A stretch of DNA of 64,000 bases from Paenibacillus sp. FSL A5-0031 (GCF_001956295.1 NZ_MRTD01000005.1:186001-250000); one strand, 5' to 3'; shown: positions 8,809-16,998, counted from the first letter of the stretch. Notes: generated from the letters alone by a model not told the origin. Translations and numbers: made by a program.

Positions 8809-8870
8809 CCTTTGTCAATTCCAGATAAAAGAAGAGAAGGCAATAAAAAAAACCGCCTAAGCGGTTTTTT
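8809..8870 (+). ncRNA. Candidate Fur-controlled small RNA downstream of sdhB
   Basis: About 62 nt from the predicted start (7 bases after the -10 at 8797-8802) to the intrinsic terminator at 8850-8870. It contains no ORF with a ribosome site. Its first 14 bases, CCTTTGTCAATTCC, can pair 13 bp (with a 1-base and a 3-base bulge) with 5483-5498 around the sdhC start codon. In Bacillus subtilis the Fur-controlled sRNA FsrA represses sdhCAB during iron starvation, so an FsrA-like role is a reasonable inference. The sequence is not a recognisable FsrA homologue and no transcription evidence is available. Confidence 0.5.
8848..8870. terminator. Terminator serving the candidate sRNA (+) and the HxlR gene (-)
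   Basis: AAACCGC (8850-8856) pairs with GCGGTTT (8861-8867) around a CTAA loop, with A-rich and T-rich flanks on both sides, so it can work in both directions. The leftward HxlR gene ends at 8874. Confidence 0.85.
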
Positions 8871-8873
8871 ATC

Positions 8874-9182
8874 TTACATCCATTGTTCGCCCCAAGTTTG
8901 AATGGACTCAATGACTGGCTGAAGCTCCCTGCCCTTGTCGGTTAGCTCATATTCAATACGTACAGGCATTTCTGGATAAACTTGACGTTTAATAATCGTT
9001 AATGTTTCAAGCTCTTTCATCCGGTCCGTTAGCATTTTGTCGCTCATTTCGGGAATTTGTTCCTTAATCTCTTTGAACCTCTTTGGTCCTCCAAGCAATA
9101 CCCGAATAATTCTGCCAGTCCACTTCTTGCCTAAAATGTCGGCTGCGGCTTCATACTTTGGGCACATTGTCGAATAATCCAA
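8874..9182 (-). CDS. HxlR/YodB-type winged-helix regulator
   Basis: 102 residues from a TTG at 9182 preceded by GGGGTGAT; the longer frame to 9227 has no ribosome site. The product is a single HxlR winged helix: MCPKYEAAADILGKKW, then a recognition helix around FKEIKEQIPEMSDKMLTDR and a wing with PVRIEYELTDKG. The start MDYSTMCPK keeps the conserved N-terminal cysteine (Cys7) used by YodB/HypR of Bacillus to sense quinones and diamide; it is the only cysteine. It is therefore probably a thiol-based redox repressor. The upstream region has YodB-like repeats (9227-9241), suggesting autoregulation. The regulated neighbour could be the DMT transporter upstream, but that is a guess. Confidence 0.85.
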   Translation of the reverse strand: MDYSTMCPKYEAAADILGKKWTGRIIRVLLGGPKRFKEIKEQIPEMSDKMLTDRMKELETLTIIKRQVYPEMPVRIEYELTDKGRELQPVIESIQTWGEQWM

Positions 9183-9226
9183 CCGTATCACCCCGCTTTT
9201 TGTAATACTATTGTACCATACGAACA

Positions 9227-9241
9227 AACTAAAAGTAAGTT
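9227..9241. promoter_or_regulatory. Possible YodB/HxlR operator
   Basis: AACTAAAAGTAAGTT is an imperfect inverted repeat resembling the YodB box (TACT-AT-rich-AAGTA). A second related stretch, TACTATTGTAC, lies near 9207-9217 in the leader of the same gene. Placement just upstream of the HxlR gene fits autorepression; the match is by eye only. Confidence 0.35.
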
Positions 9242-9325
9242 AATTTCAGTGGGAATGCGATTGTTTGATCGTATATTATATTTACTATATTAAAGTTAGG
9301 AAAATACAGGAAAAGCGTTAGTGAA

Positions 9326-10171
9326 TTACAATCGAATAACAATCAACCCAAGAATGGTACAAGCAAAGGCTGTCCACTGCAGGATCGTCAACTTCTCTTT
9401 ATAAAATATAATAGCGCCAGCTGCTACGACAAGACTGTTCGTAGCAAAGATAGGCGCTGCAAGATTCGCTTGACCGGTAGCAATCGCGACTGCATAAAGC
9501 TGCAATCCTCCGTATGAGAACAGGCCCGCAACAATACCGAGCCAAAGACCAGTTCGCTCTGAGGAACGTGCATCGGTCGTTTTGACCGGGATGAGAAACC
9601 AGCAGAGAGAGAGGGCATAAGCGATGAACAGGATCGGGGCGCTAGGAAGATCCAATTCATCGGTGACCTTTAATCCGCCATTGCGCAGCGCAAATAGCAC
9701 GACTGCCAAAAAGACGAGAATGAACCATCTTTTTTCTGTAATCGTGAGCGGTTCCTTTCGTTTATGAGCAATAAAGACGACAGCAAGCAGAAGCAGCGTA
9801 ATGCCTATTGCTTCTGAAGCGCTGAGCGGCTCGTTGTACCACAAGGTCGCTAAAGCGACAACTAAGATAATGTTCATATTCGTTAGGGGAGAGGTCAAGC
9901 TGGCGGGTCCAAAATGCAATGCTTTCATAAACAAAGCGTTTCCCCATGCTGAGCCTGCTCCTATTATGATGCCTGCAATCCATACCCTCGGATCAGCAAG
10001 AAAGAAAAACGTACCTTCAAGCGCTGCATGCACCCCAAAACCTAATGTTCCAGAAGCATACAATCCGAGCAGCAGCGTTCTTGTAGAGCCGCCCCGCATT
10101 TGTGATACTTTCATCCACCAGCCTGCTAGTCCAAATAAAATAGCGCTGCTGATGGCTGTAATGAGCCACAT
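9326..10171 (-). CDS. EamA/DMT-superfamily transporter
   Basis: 281 residues with about ten hydrophobic helices in two EamA repeats (residues ~1-135 and ~150-281), the drug/metabolite transporter fold of the cytoplasmic membrane. Helix ends such as SLTSPLTNMNIILVVALATLWYNE and NLAAPIFATNSLVVAAGAIIFYKE are the paired EamA features of each half. A frame 6 codons longer begins with TTG inside the ribosome site (TTGAGGGG); the ATG at 10171 is better placed. The substrate is unknown: members move amino acids, sugars or cofactors. It stands alone between the HxlR and PHP genes, all pointing left. Confidence 0.85.
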   Translation of the reverse strand: MWLITAISSAILFGLAGWWMKVSQMRGGSTRTLLLGLYASGTLGFGVHAALEGTFFFLADPRVWIAGIIIGAGSAWGNALFMKALHFGPASLTSPLTNMNIILVVALATLWYNEPLSASEAIGITLLLLAVVFIAHKRKEPLTITEKRWFILVFLAVVLFALRNGGLKVTDELDLPSAPILFIAYALSLCWFLIPVKTTDARSSERTGLWLGIVAGLFSYGGLQLYAVAIATGQANLAAPIFATNSLVVAAGAIIFYKEKLTILQWTAFACTILGLIVIRL

Positions 10172-10244
10172 CGTTTTCCAACCCCTCAAATTTGTTACAC
10201 AAATGAAATAGTTCTGTTATCGTCTCATTACATTAGTGGGCTAT

Positions 10245-10313
10245 TATAATAAACAAGACCCCCTTTTTAATATATCCTTTTGGGACCTGCGACGTGCAGG
10301 TCCACTTTTTTTT
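10245..10313 (+). ncRNA. Possible small transcript ending in an orphan terminator
   Basis: A strong intrinsic terminator on the + strand, GGACCTGC (10283-10290) with GCAGGTCC (10296-10303) and eight Ts (10306-10313), has no + strand gene in front of it; both neighbours point left. A TATAAT at 10245-10250 could start a ~57-nt RNA beginning with a C/U-rich run (ACCCCCTTTTT), the kind of single-stranded patch that pairs with Shine-Dalgarno sequences in FsrA/RoxS-like sRNAs. The -35 region (GTCTCA) is poor, so this remains tentative. Confidence 0.35.
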
Positions 10314-10335
10314 GTCTAAAGCCCCTCATGAGCTC

Positions 10336-11145
10336 TTATATCGGTACAATAACCTGCTGGCGCTTGCGATAAAAAACCCACTGCGAGAAGCCAATTTCCT
10401 TCAGCCTTTTCTGCACGAGCTCCCAATCTTCGCCAACTCTGCTTGGCTTATGCGCATCCGAACCAAACGTCACATTTACGCCAAAATGAAGTGCTCGCTC
10501 TAAGATCGCATCCGATGGATACCATCCGCCTACATCTTTGGTGCTGCCTGATGTATTAATCTCTATGGAAACGCCGCATTCGGCAATCGTCTGCAAAGCA
10601 TCGTCAATTTCCTTATTAGCAGGTATATCGGAGAAAGCAGGGTAATACCCCTTCATCGCGTCGATATGTCCTAGAATATCAAACATGCCGCTGCGTGCAG
10701 ATTGTTTGATAAGATCATAGTAGCTTTGCTTCACTTCAATATGCTGCTGTTCATTTAAGTTTTTAAAGCGATTGCGATTGAATATGCTGACGTCGCCAAC
10801 TTGGTGAACAGAACCAATGATATAATCGAAGGGCACGCCCTCATAGGCTTTTTTGTAGCTGTCTACATATTTAGGGAAAAAATCGGATTCTACTCCAAGC
10901 ATAACCTCGATTTTGCCTGCGTATTTCTCTTTCAACCGCAATACTTCATTAACATAATTGGTGAAATCGCTTCTTGCCATTGCAATGCCTGGCGAAGGCT
11001 GATCATTCTCATGATAAAAGAAGGGGGAGTGATCCGAGATGCCAATAACCTGAAGCCCGGCTTCAATTCCGGCTAAAATATAATCCTCGATATTGCCGTC
11101 GGCATGGCCGCATCTAAAATGATGGGTATGTAAGTCGAATTTCAT
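10336..11145 (-). CDS. PHP-domain histidinol-phosphatase (HisJ/HisK type)
   Basis: 269 residues. A PHP-fold metal phosphoesterase; in Bacillus this type hydrolyses L-histidinol phosphate in histidine synthesis. The metal-binding motifs are visible: FDLHTHHFRCGH at the N-terminus, GISDHSPFF, GVESDFF, IGSVHQVG, LGHIDAMKGY, and FGSDAHKP near the C-terminus. Length and motif order match HisJ (~268 residues). No other his gene is nearby, so the substrate assignment rests on the family. The start is the ATG at 11145 behind AGGAGAGA. The orphan terminator just beyond its 3' end is oriented the other way and does not serve this gene. Confidence 0.87.
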   Translation of the reverse strand: MKFDLHTHHFRCGHADGNIEDYILAGIEAGLQVIGISDHSPFFYHENDQPSPGIAMARSDFTNYVNEVLRLKEKYAGKIEVMLGVESDFFPKYVDSYKKAYEGVPFDYIIGSVHQVGDVSIFNRNRFKNLNEQQHIEVKQSYYDLIKQSARSGMFDILGHIDAMKGYYPAFSDIPANKEIDDALQTIAECGVSIEINTSGSTKDVGGWYPSDAILERALHFGVNVTFGSDAHKPSRVGEDWELVQKRLKEIGFSQWVFYRKRQQVIVPI

Positions 11146-11190
11146 TTTTTATCTCTCCTAGTTGTTTGTCTAGTGGAAGCTTCTTGTCGA

Positions 11191-12093
11191 CTATTCGCTG
11201 CTAATGAATTGATGCTCAGGCATGCCTTTTAAATCACTTAAAAATTGCTTCAGTGCGGTATTGATGTAACGGCCTGATTTATAAACCACTCCAACGGGAT
11301 GGCTTATTTCAAGCTCGTTGACCTTTATCATTTTTAGTGTACCCATACGGAGTTCGTTTGCTATCGAAAGTTTGGATACGACTGCAGCGCCTAAATTAAT
11401 TTCAACCATGCGCTTTACTTCCTCGCTGCTGGAAACCTCCATTACGATGTTGGGTTGAATATTGTATTTGCGAAAAATTTGATCGACAAATCGCCTGCCA
11501 AGCGTGTCTGGAGCAAGCATAATCATTGGAATGTCCTTGAGCGTATCAACTGTCGTATGCGTCAACCTGCTCATGGGATGGGAAGGAGGGACGACGAGCT
11601 CGAATGTATCATAATAAAGGACGGAGGAGGAAACGTTCGGATTTTTTTCAGAAAGATATGTAATCCCTATATCGACTGACCCGTTCTCGACACTGGCCAT
11701 AACTTGGGATGAGGGCATGGAATGAATCGTTGTTTTAATAAAAGGAAATTGGTTTTGAAAATAGGATAGCACGCGCGGTAAAATCTGAATCGCTATTGAA
11801 GCCGTAGTTCCGAGTAATATGTGTCCTTGCGGCGTAAGGTTCATATCGGAAAGCTTCTGCTTCAATTCTTCCACGATCGAAAGAACTTGCTCCGCATGTT
11901 CCAAAAAAACTTGTCCGTGTTCCGTTAATGTAACTGGCTGATTGCGATTAATGAGAATCGTTTTGAATTCATCCTCAAGGCTTTTGATTTGTGCCGAAAC
12001 AGCAGGCTGTGTGAGATTCAGCAGCTCGCCAGCTTTCCGGAAGCTCATCGTTTTGGATATCGTAAGGAGTGTTTCAAGCTGACTAATATTCAC
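11191..12093 (-). CDS. LysR-family transcriptional regulator
   Basis: 300 residues from a GTG at 12093 behind GAGGGGGA. The winged helix-turn-helix is in residues 1-60 (FRKAGELLNLTQPAVSAQIKSLED) and the periplasmic-binding-like effector domain spans ~90-295. The gene points left with the PHP gene 45 bp downstream, so the two may be co-transcribed. Neither effector nor target can be read from the sequence; similarity in style to CysL/YwfK-type regulators is only general. Confidence 0.85.
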   Translation of the reverse strand: MNISQLETLLTISKTMSFRKAGELLNLTQPAVSAQIKSLEDEFKTILINRNQPVTLTEHGQVFLEHAEQVLSIVEELKQKLSDMNLTPQGHILLGTTASIAIQILPRVLSYFQNQFPFIKTTIHSMPSSQVMASVENGSVDIGITYLSEKNPNVSSSVLYYDTFELVVPPSHPMSRLTHTTVDTLKDIPMIMLAPDTLGRRFVDQIFRKYNIQPNIVMEVSSSEEVKRMVEINLGAAVVSKLSIANELRMGTLKMIKVNELEISHPVGVVYKSGRYINTALKQFLSDLKGMPEHQFISSE

Positions 12094-12168
12094 GTCAATC
12101 CCCCTCTCATAGGTACTTAATGCTCAAACTCATATTCTACTATTATAAAGGATAGCGGCCATTACAGC

Positions 12169-12215
12169 AAAAAGGCTGCAGCTCGTTCGGCATAAATTGC
12201 CCGTACGAGTGCAGC
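12169..12215 (-). terminator. Terminator of corA
   Basis: Read leftward, GCTGCACTCGT with an inner ACGGGCA arm pairs with TGCCG and ACGAGCTGCAGC, and is followed by a T run (the A run at 12169-12173 on +). It separates corA from the LysR gene. Confidence 0.75.
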
Positions 12216-12240
12216 TCTGTAATGAATATGGCACAGGTCT

Positions 12241-13176
12241 CTAGAGCCATTCTTTTTTGCGGAAAATATAAAACATGCTTATGCCAAGCAGCAGCATGAT
12301 ACCAAGTAAAATGTATGATCCTAAGCGAAGGTGAAGGCCTGGAATGAAATCAAAGTTCATCCCATAGATGCCGGTTATAAAGGTCAGCGGCATGAATATA
12401 GTCGTAATTGCTGTAAATACGCGCATGATTTCATTGGCACGGTTGGATACGCTGGACTGATAAGCTTCGCGTAAGTTGCCCATGAGATCGCGGTACGTAT
12501 CGAAGGACTCGGCGATTTTCAAGGCGTTTTCGTATATATCGCTGAAATATTTTTGCAACTGATCGTCAATGAGCTTTAGATCTTTTTTGTTAAGCGTTGC
12601 AATGACGTCGCGTTGTGGACCGAGCACTTTCCTCAGCCACAATATTTCACCGCGGAGCCCGATGATTTCGTTCAAATGCGATTTCTTCGTATGCATTAGT
12701 ATATCTTCTTCAAGCGCTTCGATGCGCGTATCAATACGGTCGCCAACGAGGAAATAATTATCGACAACAATGTCGACGAGATGATACAAGAAATAATCGG
12801 GCCGGCTAACCTCTTGTTCCCACAGAACAGGCTTTAGAGAACGAAGCTCGTTAATTTTTTGCTTGGTGACCGTAATAATGAAGTGGCGGCCAAGGAAAAT
12901 ATTGAGTGCCCTTAGGAAGATTTCTTCGTCATCAAATCGTATGCTGTTGATTACGATAAAATAATGGCTTTCGTAAATTTCAATTTTTGGACGCTGCTCC
13001 TCTTCACTGAGGCAATCCTCAACTGCCAGATCGTGCATGCTGAATAGGGGCTGTAAAATAGCAAGATCCTCCACATCAGCGTCAATCCAGTAAAATCCTT
13101 CTTTTGAGGGAATAAGTGTTTCGTTAATATCTTCAATAGTGGTGAACATGCCATTGCTAACAAGGCGGATTTTCAT
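12241..13176 (-). CDS. corA: CorA-family Mg2+/Co2+ transporter
   Basis: 311 residues. A long cytoplasmic domain (residues ~1-245) carries a helical funnel, then two C-terminal membrane helices (~250-272 and ~283-303) separated by the signature GMN motif (YGMNFDF). The protein forms a pentameric divalent-cation channel in the cytoplasmic membrane, mainly for Mg2+ uptake. The C-terminus ends in basic residues (FRKKEWL), as usual. The SD is AAAGGAG about 12 bases upstream of the ATG at 13176. A 29-codon ORF with its own ribosome site lies just ahead on the same strand; no M-box riboswitch blocks are visible there. Confidence 0.93.
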   Translation of the reverse strand: MKIRLVSNGMFTTIEDINETLIPSKEGFYWIDADVEDLAILQPLFSMHDLAVEDCLSEEEQRPKIEIYESHYFIVINSIRFDDEEIFLRALNIFLGRHFIITVTKQKINELRSLKPVLWEQEVSRPDYFLYHLVDIVVDNYFLVGDRIDTRIEALEEDILMHTKKSHLNEIIGLRGEILWLRKVLGPQRDVIATLNKKDLKLIDDQLQKYFSDIYENALKIAESFDTYRDLMGNLREAYQSSVSNRANEIMRVFTAITTIFMPLTFITGIYGMNFDFIPGLHLRLGSYILLGIMLLLGISMFYIFRKKEWL

Positions 13177-13198
13177 CCGGAGTCACTCCTTTCTTTCT

Positions 13199-13288
13199 TC
13201 AGAGGAAACTGCCGGCTGAATCGGACTTGGCCGGCAGTAACCGTATTCGATAGTTTTCAGGCTTCGGTCGGTCGCCTTCCATGTCCAT
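13199..13288 (-). CDS. Small leader ORF upstream of corA (29 residues)
   Basis: An ATG at 13288 sits 5 bases behind AAAGGGG and opens a 29-codon frame ending in TGA at 13199-13201, 22 bases before the corA ATG. The peptide starts MDMEGDRPKPENYR and is rich in Pro, Arg, Asp and Lys. Its 3' part contains an inverted repeat CTGCCGGC...GCCGGCAG (13209-13237). The arrangement recalls the corL leader ORF of Salmonella corA, where leader translation controls Rho-dependent termination; there is no sequence similarity, so this is only a positional analogy. It could also be a chance ORF. Confidence 0.4.
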   Translation of the reverse strand: MDMEGDRPKPENYRIRLLPAKSDSAGSFL

Positions 13289-13481
13289 ATGCACCCCTTT
13301 ATAAGTCAAATAAATGAAATAATTCTTGTCTAGTATACTCCCGCGTCAGCTTTACATTCAAGCCTAAAAACAATCGTTTTTTTCATCCAAATGTCAAGGA
13401 TATGAATAGAGGATCTTGACGCAATTGTCAGAATGCATTAAAGTGAAGGTGAAATGAAACCGCGGAAAATTGAATAGACTA

Positions 13482-13595
13482 CTTTCTTATCAAGAGCAGG
13501 CGGAGGGACTAGCCCGATGAAGCCCGGCAACCGGCGTGTAAAACGCACGGTGCTAATTCTTGCGGAAACTTTAATGTTTCTGAGAGATGAGAGAG
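13482..13595 (+). ncRNA. SAM-I riboswitch (S-box)
   Basis: The S-box core is clear: CTTATCAAGAG, GCGGAGGGACTAGCCC, GATGAAGCCCGGCAACC, then CGGTGCTAATTC and the closing GATGAGAGAG. The P1 arms 13482-13491 and 13586-13595 pair over ten base pairs. It binds S-adenosylmethionine and stops transcription of methionine genes when SAM is plentiful. A terminator follows at 13622-13652 and the met genes start at 13694. Confidence 0.96.
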
Positions 13596-13621
13596 GCGGA
13601 TGGCTTATTTACTGAGCATAC

Positions 13622-13652
13622 GACCTTTTCTCACAGCAGAAAGGGTCTTTTT
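13622..13652 (+). terminator. S-box terminator
   Basis: GACCTTTTCT (13622-13631) pairs with AGAAAGGGTC (13638-13647), ten pairs with one T-G, then a T run. It is the off-state element of the SAM riboswitch. Confidence 0.9.
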
Positions 13653-13693
13653 CATGTTCAAGCGGTCATACTGCTTCTAGAGGAGTGATACCT

Positions 13694-14611
13694 ATGCCAA
13701 TTAAAGTGCCTGACAATTTACCAGCCAAAGAGGTATTGAACAACGAGAACATTTTCGTCATGGATGAGAGCATCGCCTACCATCAGGATATTAGGCCGCT
13801 CAGAATTGCGATTTTGAACTTAATGCCTACCAAGGAAACAACCGAAACGCAGCTGCTTAGACTTATCGGCAATACGCCGCTACAAGTTGAGGTTGTACTG
13901 CTGCATCCAAGAACACATACATCAAAGAACACCTCAGCCGATCATTTGGAGTCCTTCTATAAAACATTCGATGAAATTTCGGATGAATATTATGATGGCC
14001 TCATCATTACAGGCGCGCCGGTAGAGCATATGCCTTTCGAGGATGTAAACTACTGGGAAGAGCTGAAAGAAATTATGGATTGGAGCGCAAGGCGCGTAAC
14101 TTCAACTTTCCATATTTGTTGGGCTGCACAAGCCGGGCTTTATCATCACTTTAATGTTCCAAAATACAGCTTGGACAACAAAATGTTTGGTGTGTTCCCG
14201 CACACAATTGAAAAACGCAATGTTAATTTGCTGAGAGGCTTTGATGAAATGTTTTTTGTTCCGCAGTCTCGTCATACAGAGGTACGCCGCGAGGACATCG
14301 AGAAGCTTGATACACTCGATATTTTATCGGAATCAGCGGATTCGGGCGTATACATCGTGGCTTCAAAAGACGGCAGACAAATTTTCGTTACAGGCCACTC
14401 CGAATATGATCCAACTTCACTTAAATATGAATATGATCGCGATCAAGCCAAAGGCCACCAAATAGATGTACCAAAAAATTATTTCCCAGGTGATAACCCA
14501 GCTAACCCGCCGTTATCAACATGGCGTGCGCATGCCAACCTATTATTCTCGAACTGGCTTAATTATTATGTTTACCAGCAAACACCGTATGATTTGGGTG
14601 GAGGCATTTAA
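13694..14611 (+). CDS. metA: Homoserine O-acetyltransferase (MetA fold)
   Basis: 305 residues. It acylates the hydroxyl of L-homoserine as the first committed step of methionine synthesis. Numbering from the ATG at 13694 (SD AGGAG at 13681-13685) puts the catalytic residues exactly at the family positions: Cys142 (HICWAAQ), His235 and Glu237 (TGHSEYD). Residue 111 is Glu (GAPVE); in this family Glu111 marks acetyl-CoA use and Gly111 succinyl-CoA use, so the acetyl form is predicted despite the usual HTS annotation. A longer GTG start at 13685 would run through the SD. First gene behind the S-box; metI follows 30 bp later. Confidence 0.94.
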   Translation: MPIKVPDNLPAKEVLNNENIFVMDESIAYHQDIRPLRIAILNLMPTKETTETQLLRLIGNTPLQVEVVLLHPRTHTSKNTSADHLESFYKTFDEISDEYYDGLIITGAPVEHMPFEDVNYWEELKEIMDWSARRVTSTFHICWAAQAGLYHHFNVPKYSLDNKMFGVFPHTIEKRNVNLLRGFDEMFFVPQSRHTEVRREDIEKLDTLDILSESADSGVYIVASKDGRQIFVTGHSEYDPTSLKYEYDRDQAKGHQIDVPKNYFPGDNPANPPLSTWRAHANLLFSNWLNYYVYQQTPYDLGGGI

Positions 14612-14641
14612 AACCATATAATAAGGGAGCGCTATATAAAG

Positions 14642-15808
14642 ATGAAGATAGAGAGCCATTTAGCACAGATTGGATCTATTAAAGAGCCTGTAACTGGAGC
14701 GGTAAGTTTTCCAGTGTACCAATCAACCGCATTTCGTCATCCTAAGCTGGGACAGAGTACAGGATTTGATTATGCGCGTACCAAAAGCCCAACCAGAGCG
14801 GTACTAGAAGAAGCGGCTGCACAATTAGAAGCAGGCGATGCGGCATTTGCCTGTAGCTCCGGCATGGCTGCGCTGCAAACGATATTCGCCTTATTTAGTC
14901 AGGGCGATCATTTGATCGTATCTCTTGATCTGTATGGCGGTACTTATCGCTTGTTGGAGCGGATCATGTCGAGATTTGGTGTGACGGCATCTTATGTGGA
15001 TACCAACGATATTGATGCGATGGCGGCATTATGGACGCCGAACACAAAAGCGGTACTTATCGAAACACCAACTAACCCGCTTATGATGATTACGGATATT
15101 GAGAAAGTAACTGCGTGGGCGAAGTCAAAAGGCTTGCTTACTATTGTAGACAATACGCTGCTTACGCCTTTCTTCCAACGTCCTATAGAACTTGGTGCTG
15201 ACATTATCATTCATAGCGCAACCAAATATTTAGGCGGTCACAATGACGTTCTTGCTGGTCTAATTGTAACCAAAGGCAAGGAGCTCTCCGATGAGATGGC
15301 CTTCCTGCACAATTCAATTGGAGCGGTGCTCGGGCCTCAGGATTCATGGCTTCTAATGAGGGGAATGAAGACGCTCGCTCTCCGTATGGAGCGCCACCAA
15401 TTTAATGCTACCGCAATTGCTAATTATTTGCTTGAGCATTCAGCCGTTGAGGATGTTTATTATCCGGCATTGCCTCACCATCCAGGCCATGAAATTCAGA
15501 ACAAACAGTCTTCCGGCAATACTGGCATTTTCTCATTCCGATTAAAGGACGCTCGTTATGTGGAGCCAATTCTTCGTCATATTAAGCTCATTGCATTTGC
15601 TGAGAGTTTGGGCGGAGTTGAATCCTTGATGACCTACCCAGCGGTTCAGACGCATGCTGATATTCCACTTGAAATTCGTCAAGCGATTGGCGTTGACGAC
15701 CGTCTGCTTCGTTTCTCTGTTGGAATTGAGCATGCGGATGATTTGATCAGTGACTTGGCGCAAGCACTCGAAGCTGCCAAACGCGAAATCGAGGAGGTTA
15801 ACAACTAA
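14642..15808 (+). CDS. metI: Cystathionine gamma-synthase / O-acetylhomoserine thiolyase MetI
   Basis: 388 residues, PLP fold-type I, Cys/Met-metabolism family. It joins acylhomoserine to cysteine (or sulfide) to give cystathionine (or homocysteine). The PLP-binding lysine is Lys195 in HSATKYLGGHND; YGGTYRL and SSGMAALQT form the cofactor pocket. The N-terminus (SHLAQIGSIKEPVTGAVS) and STGFDYARTKSPTR resemble B. subtilis MetI closely. The SD AAGGGAGCG precedes the ATG at 14642. The TAA overlaps the metC ATG (TAATG), so the two are translationally coupled. Confidence 0.94.
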   Translation: MKIESHLAQIGSIKEPVTGAVSFPVYQSTAFRHPKLGQSTGFDYARTKSPTRAVLEEAAAQLEAGDAAFACSSGMAALQTIFALFSQGDHLIVSLDLYGGTYRLLERIMSRFGVTASYVDTNDIDAMAALWTPNTKAVLIETPTNPLMMITDIEKVTAWAKSKGLLTIVDNTLLTPFFQRPIELGADIIIHSATKYLGGHNDVLAGLIVTKGKELSDEMAFLHNSIGAVLGPQDSWLLMRGMKTLALRMERHQFNATAIANYLLEHSAVEDVYYPALPHHPGHEIQNKQSSGNTGIFSFRLKDARYVEPILRHIKLIAFAESLGGVESLMTYPAVQTHADIPLEIRQAIGVDDRLLRFSVGIEHADDLISDLAQALEAAKREIEEVNN

Positions 15809-16977
15809 TGGGCAACGACAACAAAATTCAACCTCAAGATCGCCGGTTTGCAACGAAGCTGCTGCATTTCGGAGCAGAAATTGACGAGCATACAGGAGCT
15901 TCAAGCGTACCAATTTATCAAGCTTCAACGTTCCATCATCATGATATTTTCAACCCGCCGCAATATGATTACAGCCGCTCGGGCAATCCTACACGCCAAG
16001 CGCTAGAGGATTATATCGCTTTGCTAGAGGGCGGTGCTCGCGGCTTCGCTTTTGCATCAGGCATGGCTGCAATTTCGACAACGTTTTTGCTGCTTTCTGC
16101 GGGTGAGCATGTCATCGTTACAGAGGATGTATACGGCGGAACTTACCGCTTGCTAACGACGATTTTGGATCGACTGGGCATTGAGTCTACTTTTGTAGAT
16201 ATGACGGATTTTGAAGCGGTTAAGGCGGCGCTTAAACCAAATACGAAAGCAGTATTTATGGAGACGCCTTCTAATCCGACACTCAAAATTACAGATATTG
16301 CAGAGACGACAGCATGGGCGAAAGAGCATGGCTTGCTTACGATACTTGATAATACGTTTATGACCCCTTATCATCAGCGTCCAATCGAGCATGGCGTCGA
16401 TATCGTCTTGCACAGTGCGACAAAGTTTCTAGGCGGCCACAGCGATGTGCTGGCTGGGCTTGCAGTTACCGCAGATGAAGGATTAGGCAAACGCTTGAAA
16501 CAGCTTCAAAACGGAATGGGAACGGTTCTGAGCGCCCAAGAATCATGGCTGTTGATGCGCGGCATGAAAACTTTGAAAGCTCGGATGGAATATAGCGAAC
16601 AAAGCGCTCGCAGACTAGCTGAATGGTTGTCGGAGCATAAGGAAGTAACAGCGGTTTATTATCCTGGTTTAGAGAATCACCCCGGCCGGGCGATACATGA
16701 GAAGCAGTCGCTTGGGTATGGAGCTGTTGTATCTTTCGATGTTGGAAGTGGAGAACGTGCCAAATCTTTGCTGAGCAAGGTTCAAATTCCTTTAGTAGCT
16801 GTCAGCTTAGGTGCAGTAGAGAGCATTCTTTCTTACCCAGCTATGATGTCGCATGCAGCAATGCCAAGAGAAGTGCGTCATGCACGCGGCATAACGGACG
16901 GCTTGGTGCGTTACTCTGTTGGTCTAGAGGATATTGAGGATCTTATTGAAGATTTGGATAATGCGCTTCGTGCCTAA
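15808..16977 (+). CDS. metC: Cystathionine beta-lyase MetC
   Basis: 389 residues, a PLP enzyme of the same family as MetI. It splits cystathionine into homocysteine, pyruvate and ammonia. Lys206 in LHSATKFLGGHSD is the cofactor lysine; YDYSRSGNPTRQALE and ASGMAAIST match B. subtilis MetC rather than MetI. The final homocysteine methylation gene is absent from this window. The operon ends with a terminator at 16999-17031. Confidence 0.93.
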   Translation: MGNDNKIQPQDRRFATKLLHFGAEIDEHTGASSVPIYQASTFHHHDIFNPPQYDYSRSGNPTRQALEDYIALLEGGARGFAFASGMAAISTTFLLLSAGEHVIVTEDVYGGTYRLLTTILDRLGIESTFVDMTDFEAVKAALKPNTKAVFMETPSNPTLKITDIAETTAWAKEHGLLTILDNTFMTPYHQRPIEHGVDIVLHSATKFLGGHSDVLAGLAVTADEGLGKRLKQLQNGMGTVLSAQESWLLMRGMKTLKARMEYSEQSARRLAEWLSEHKEVTAVYYPGLENHPGRAIHEKQSLGYGAVVSFDVGSGERAKSLLSKVQIPLVAVSLGAVESILSYPAMMSHAAMPREVRHARGITDGLVRYSVGLEDIEDLIEDLDNALRA

Positions 16978-16998
16978 ATGGGACTAAAAGAAAGGAAA

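Noticed and set aside
13289-13481. M-box (Mg2+) riboswitch upstream of corA
   Set aside because: None of the conserved M-box blocks could be found on the minus strand of the corA leader.
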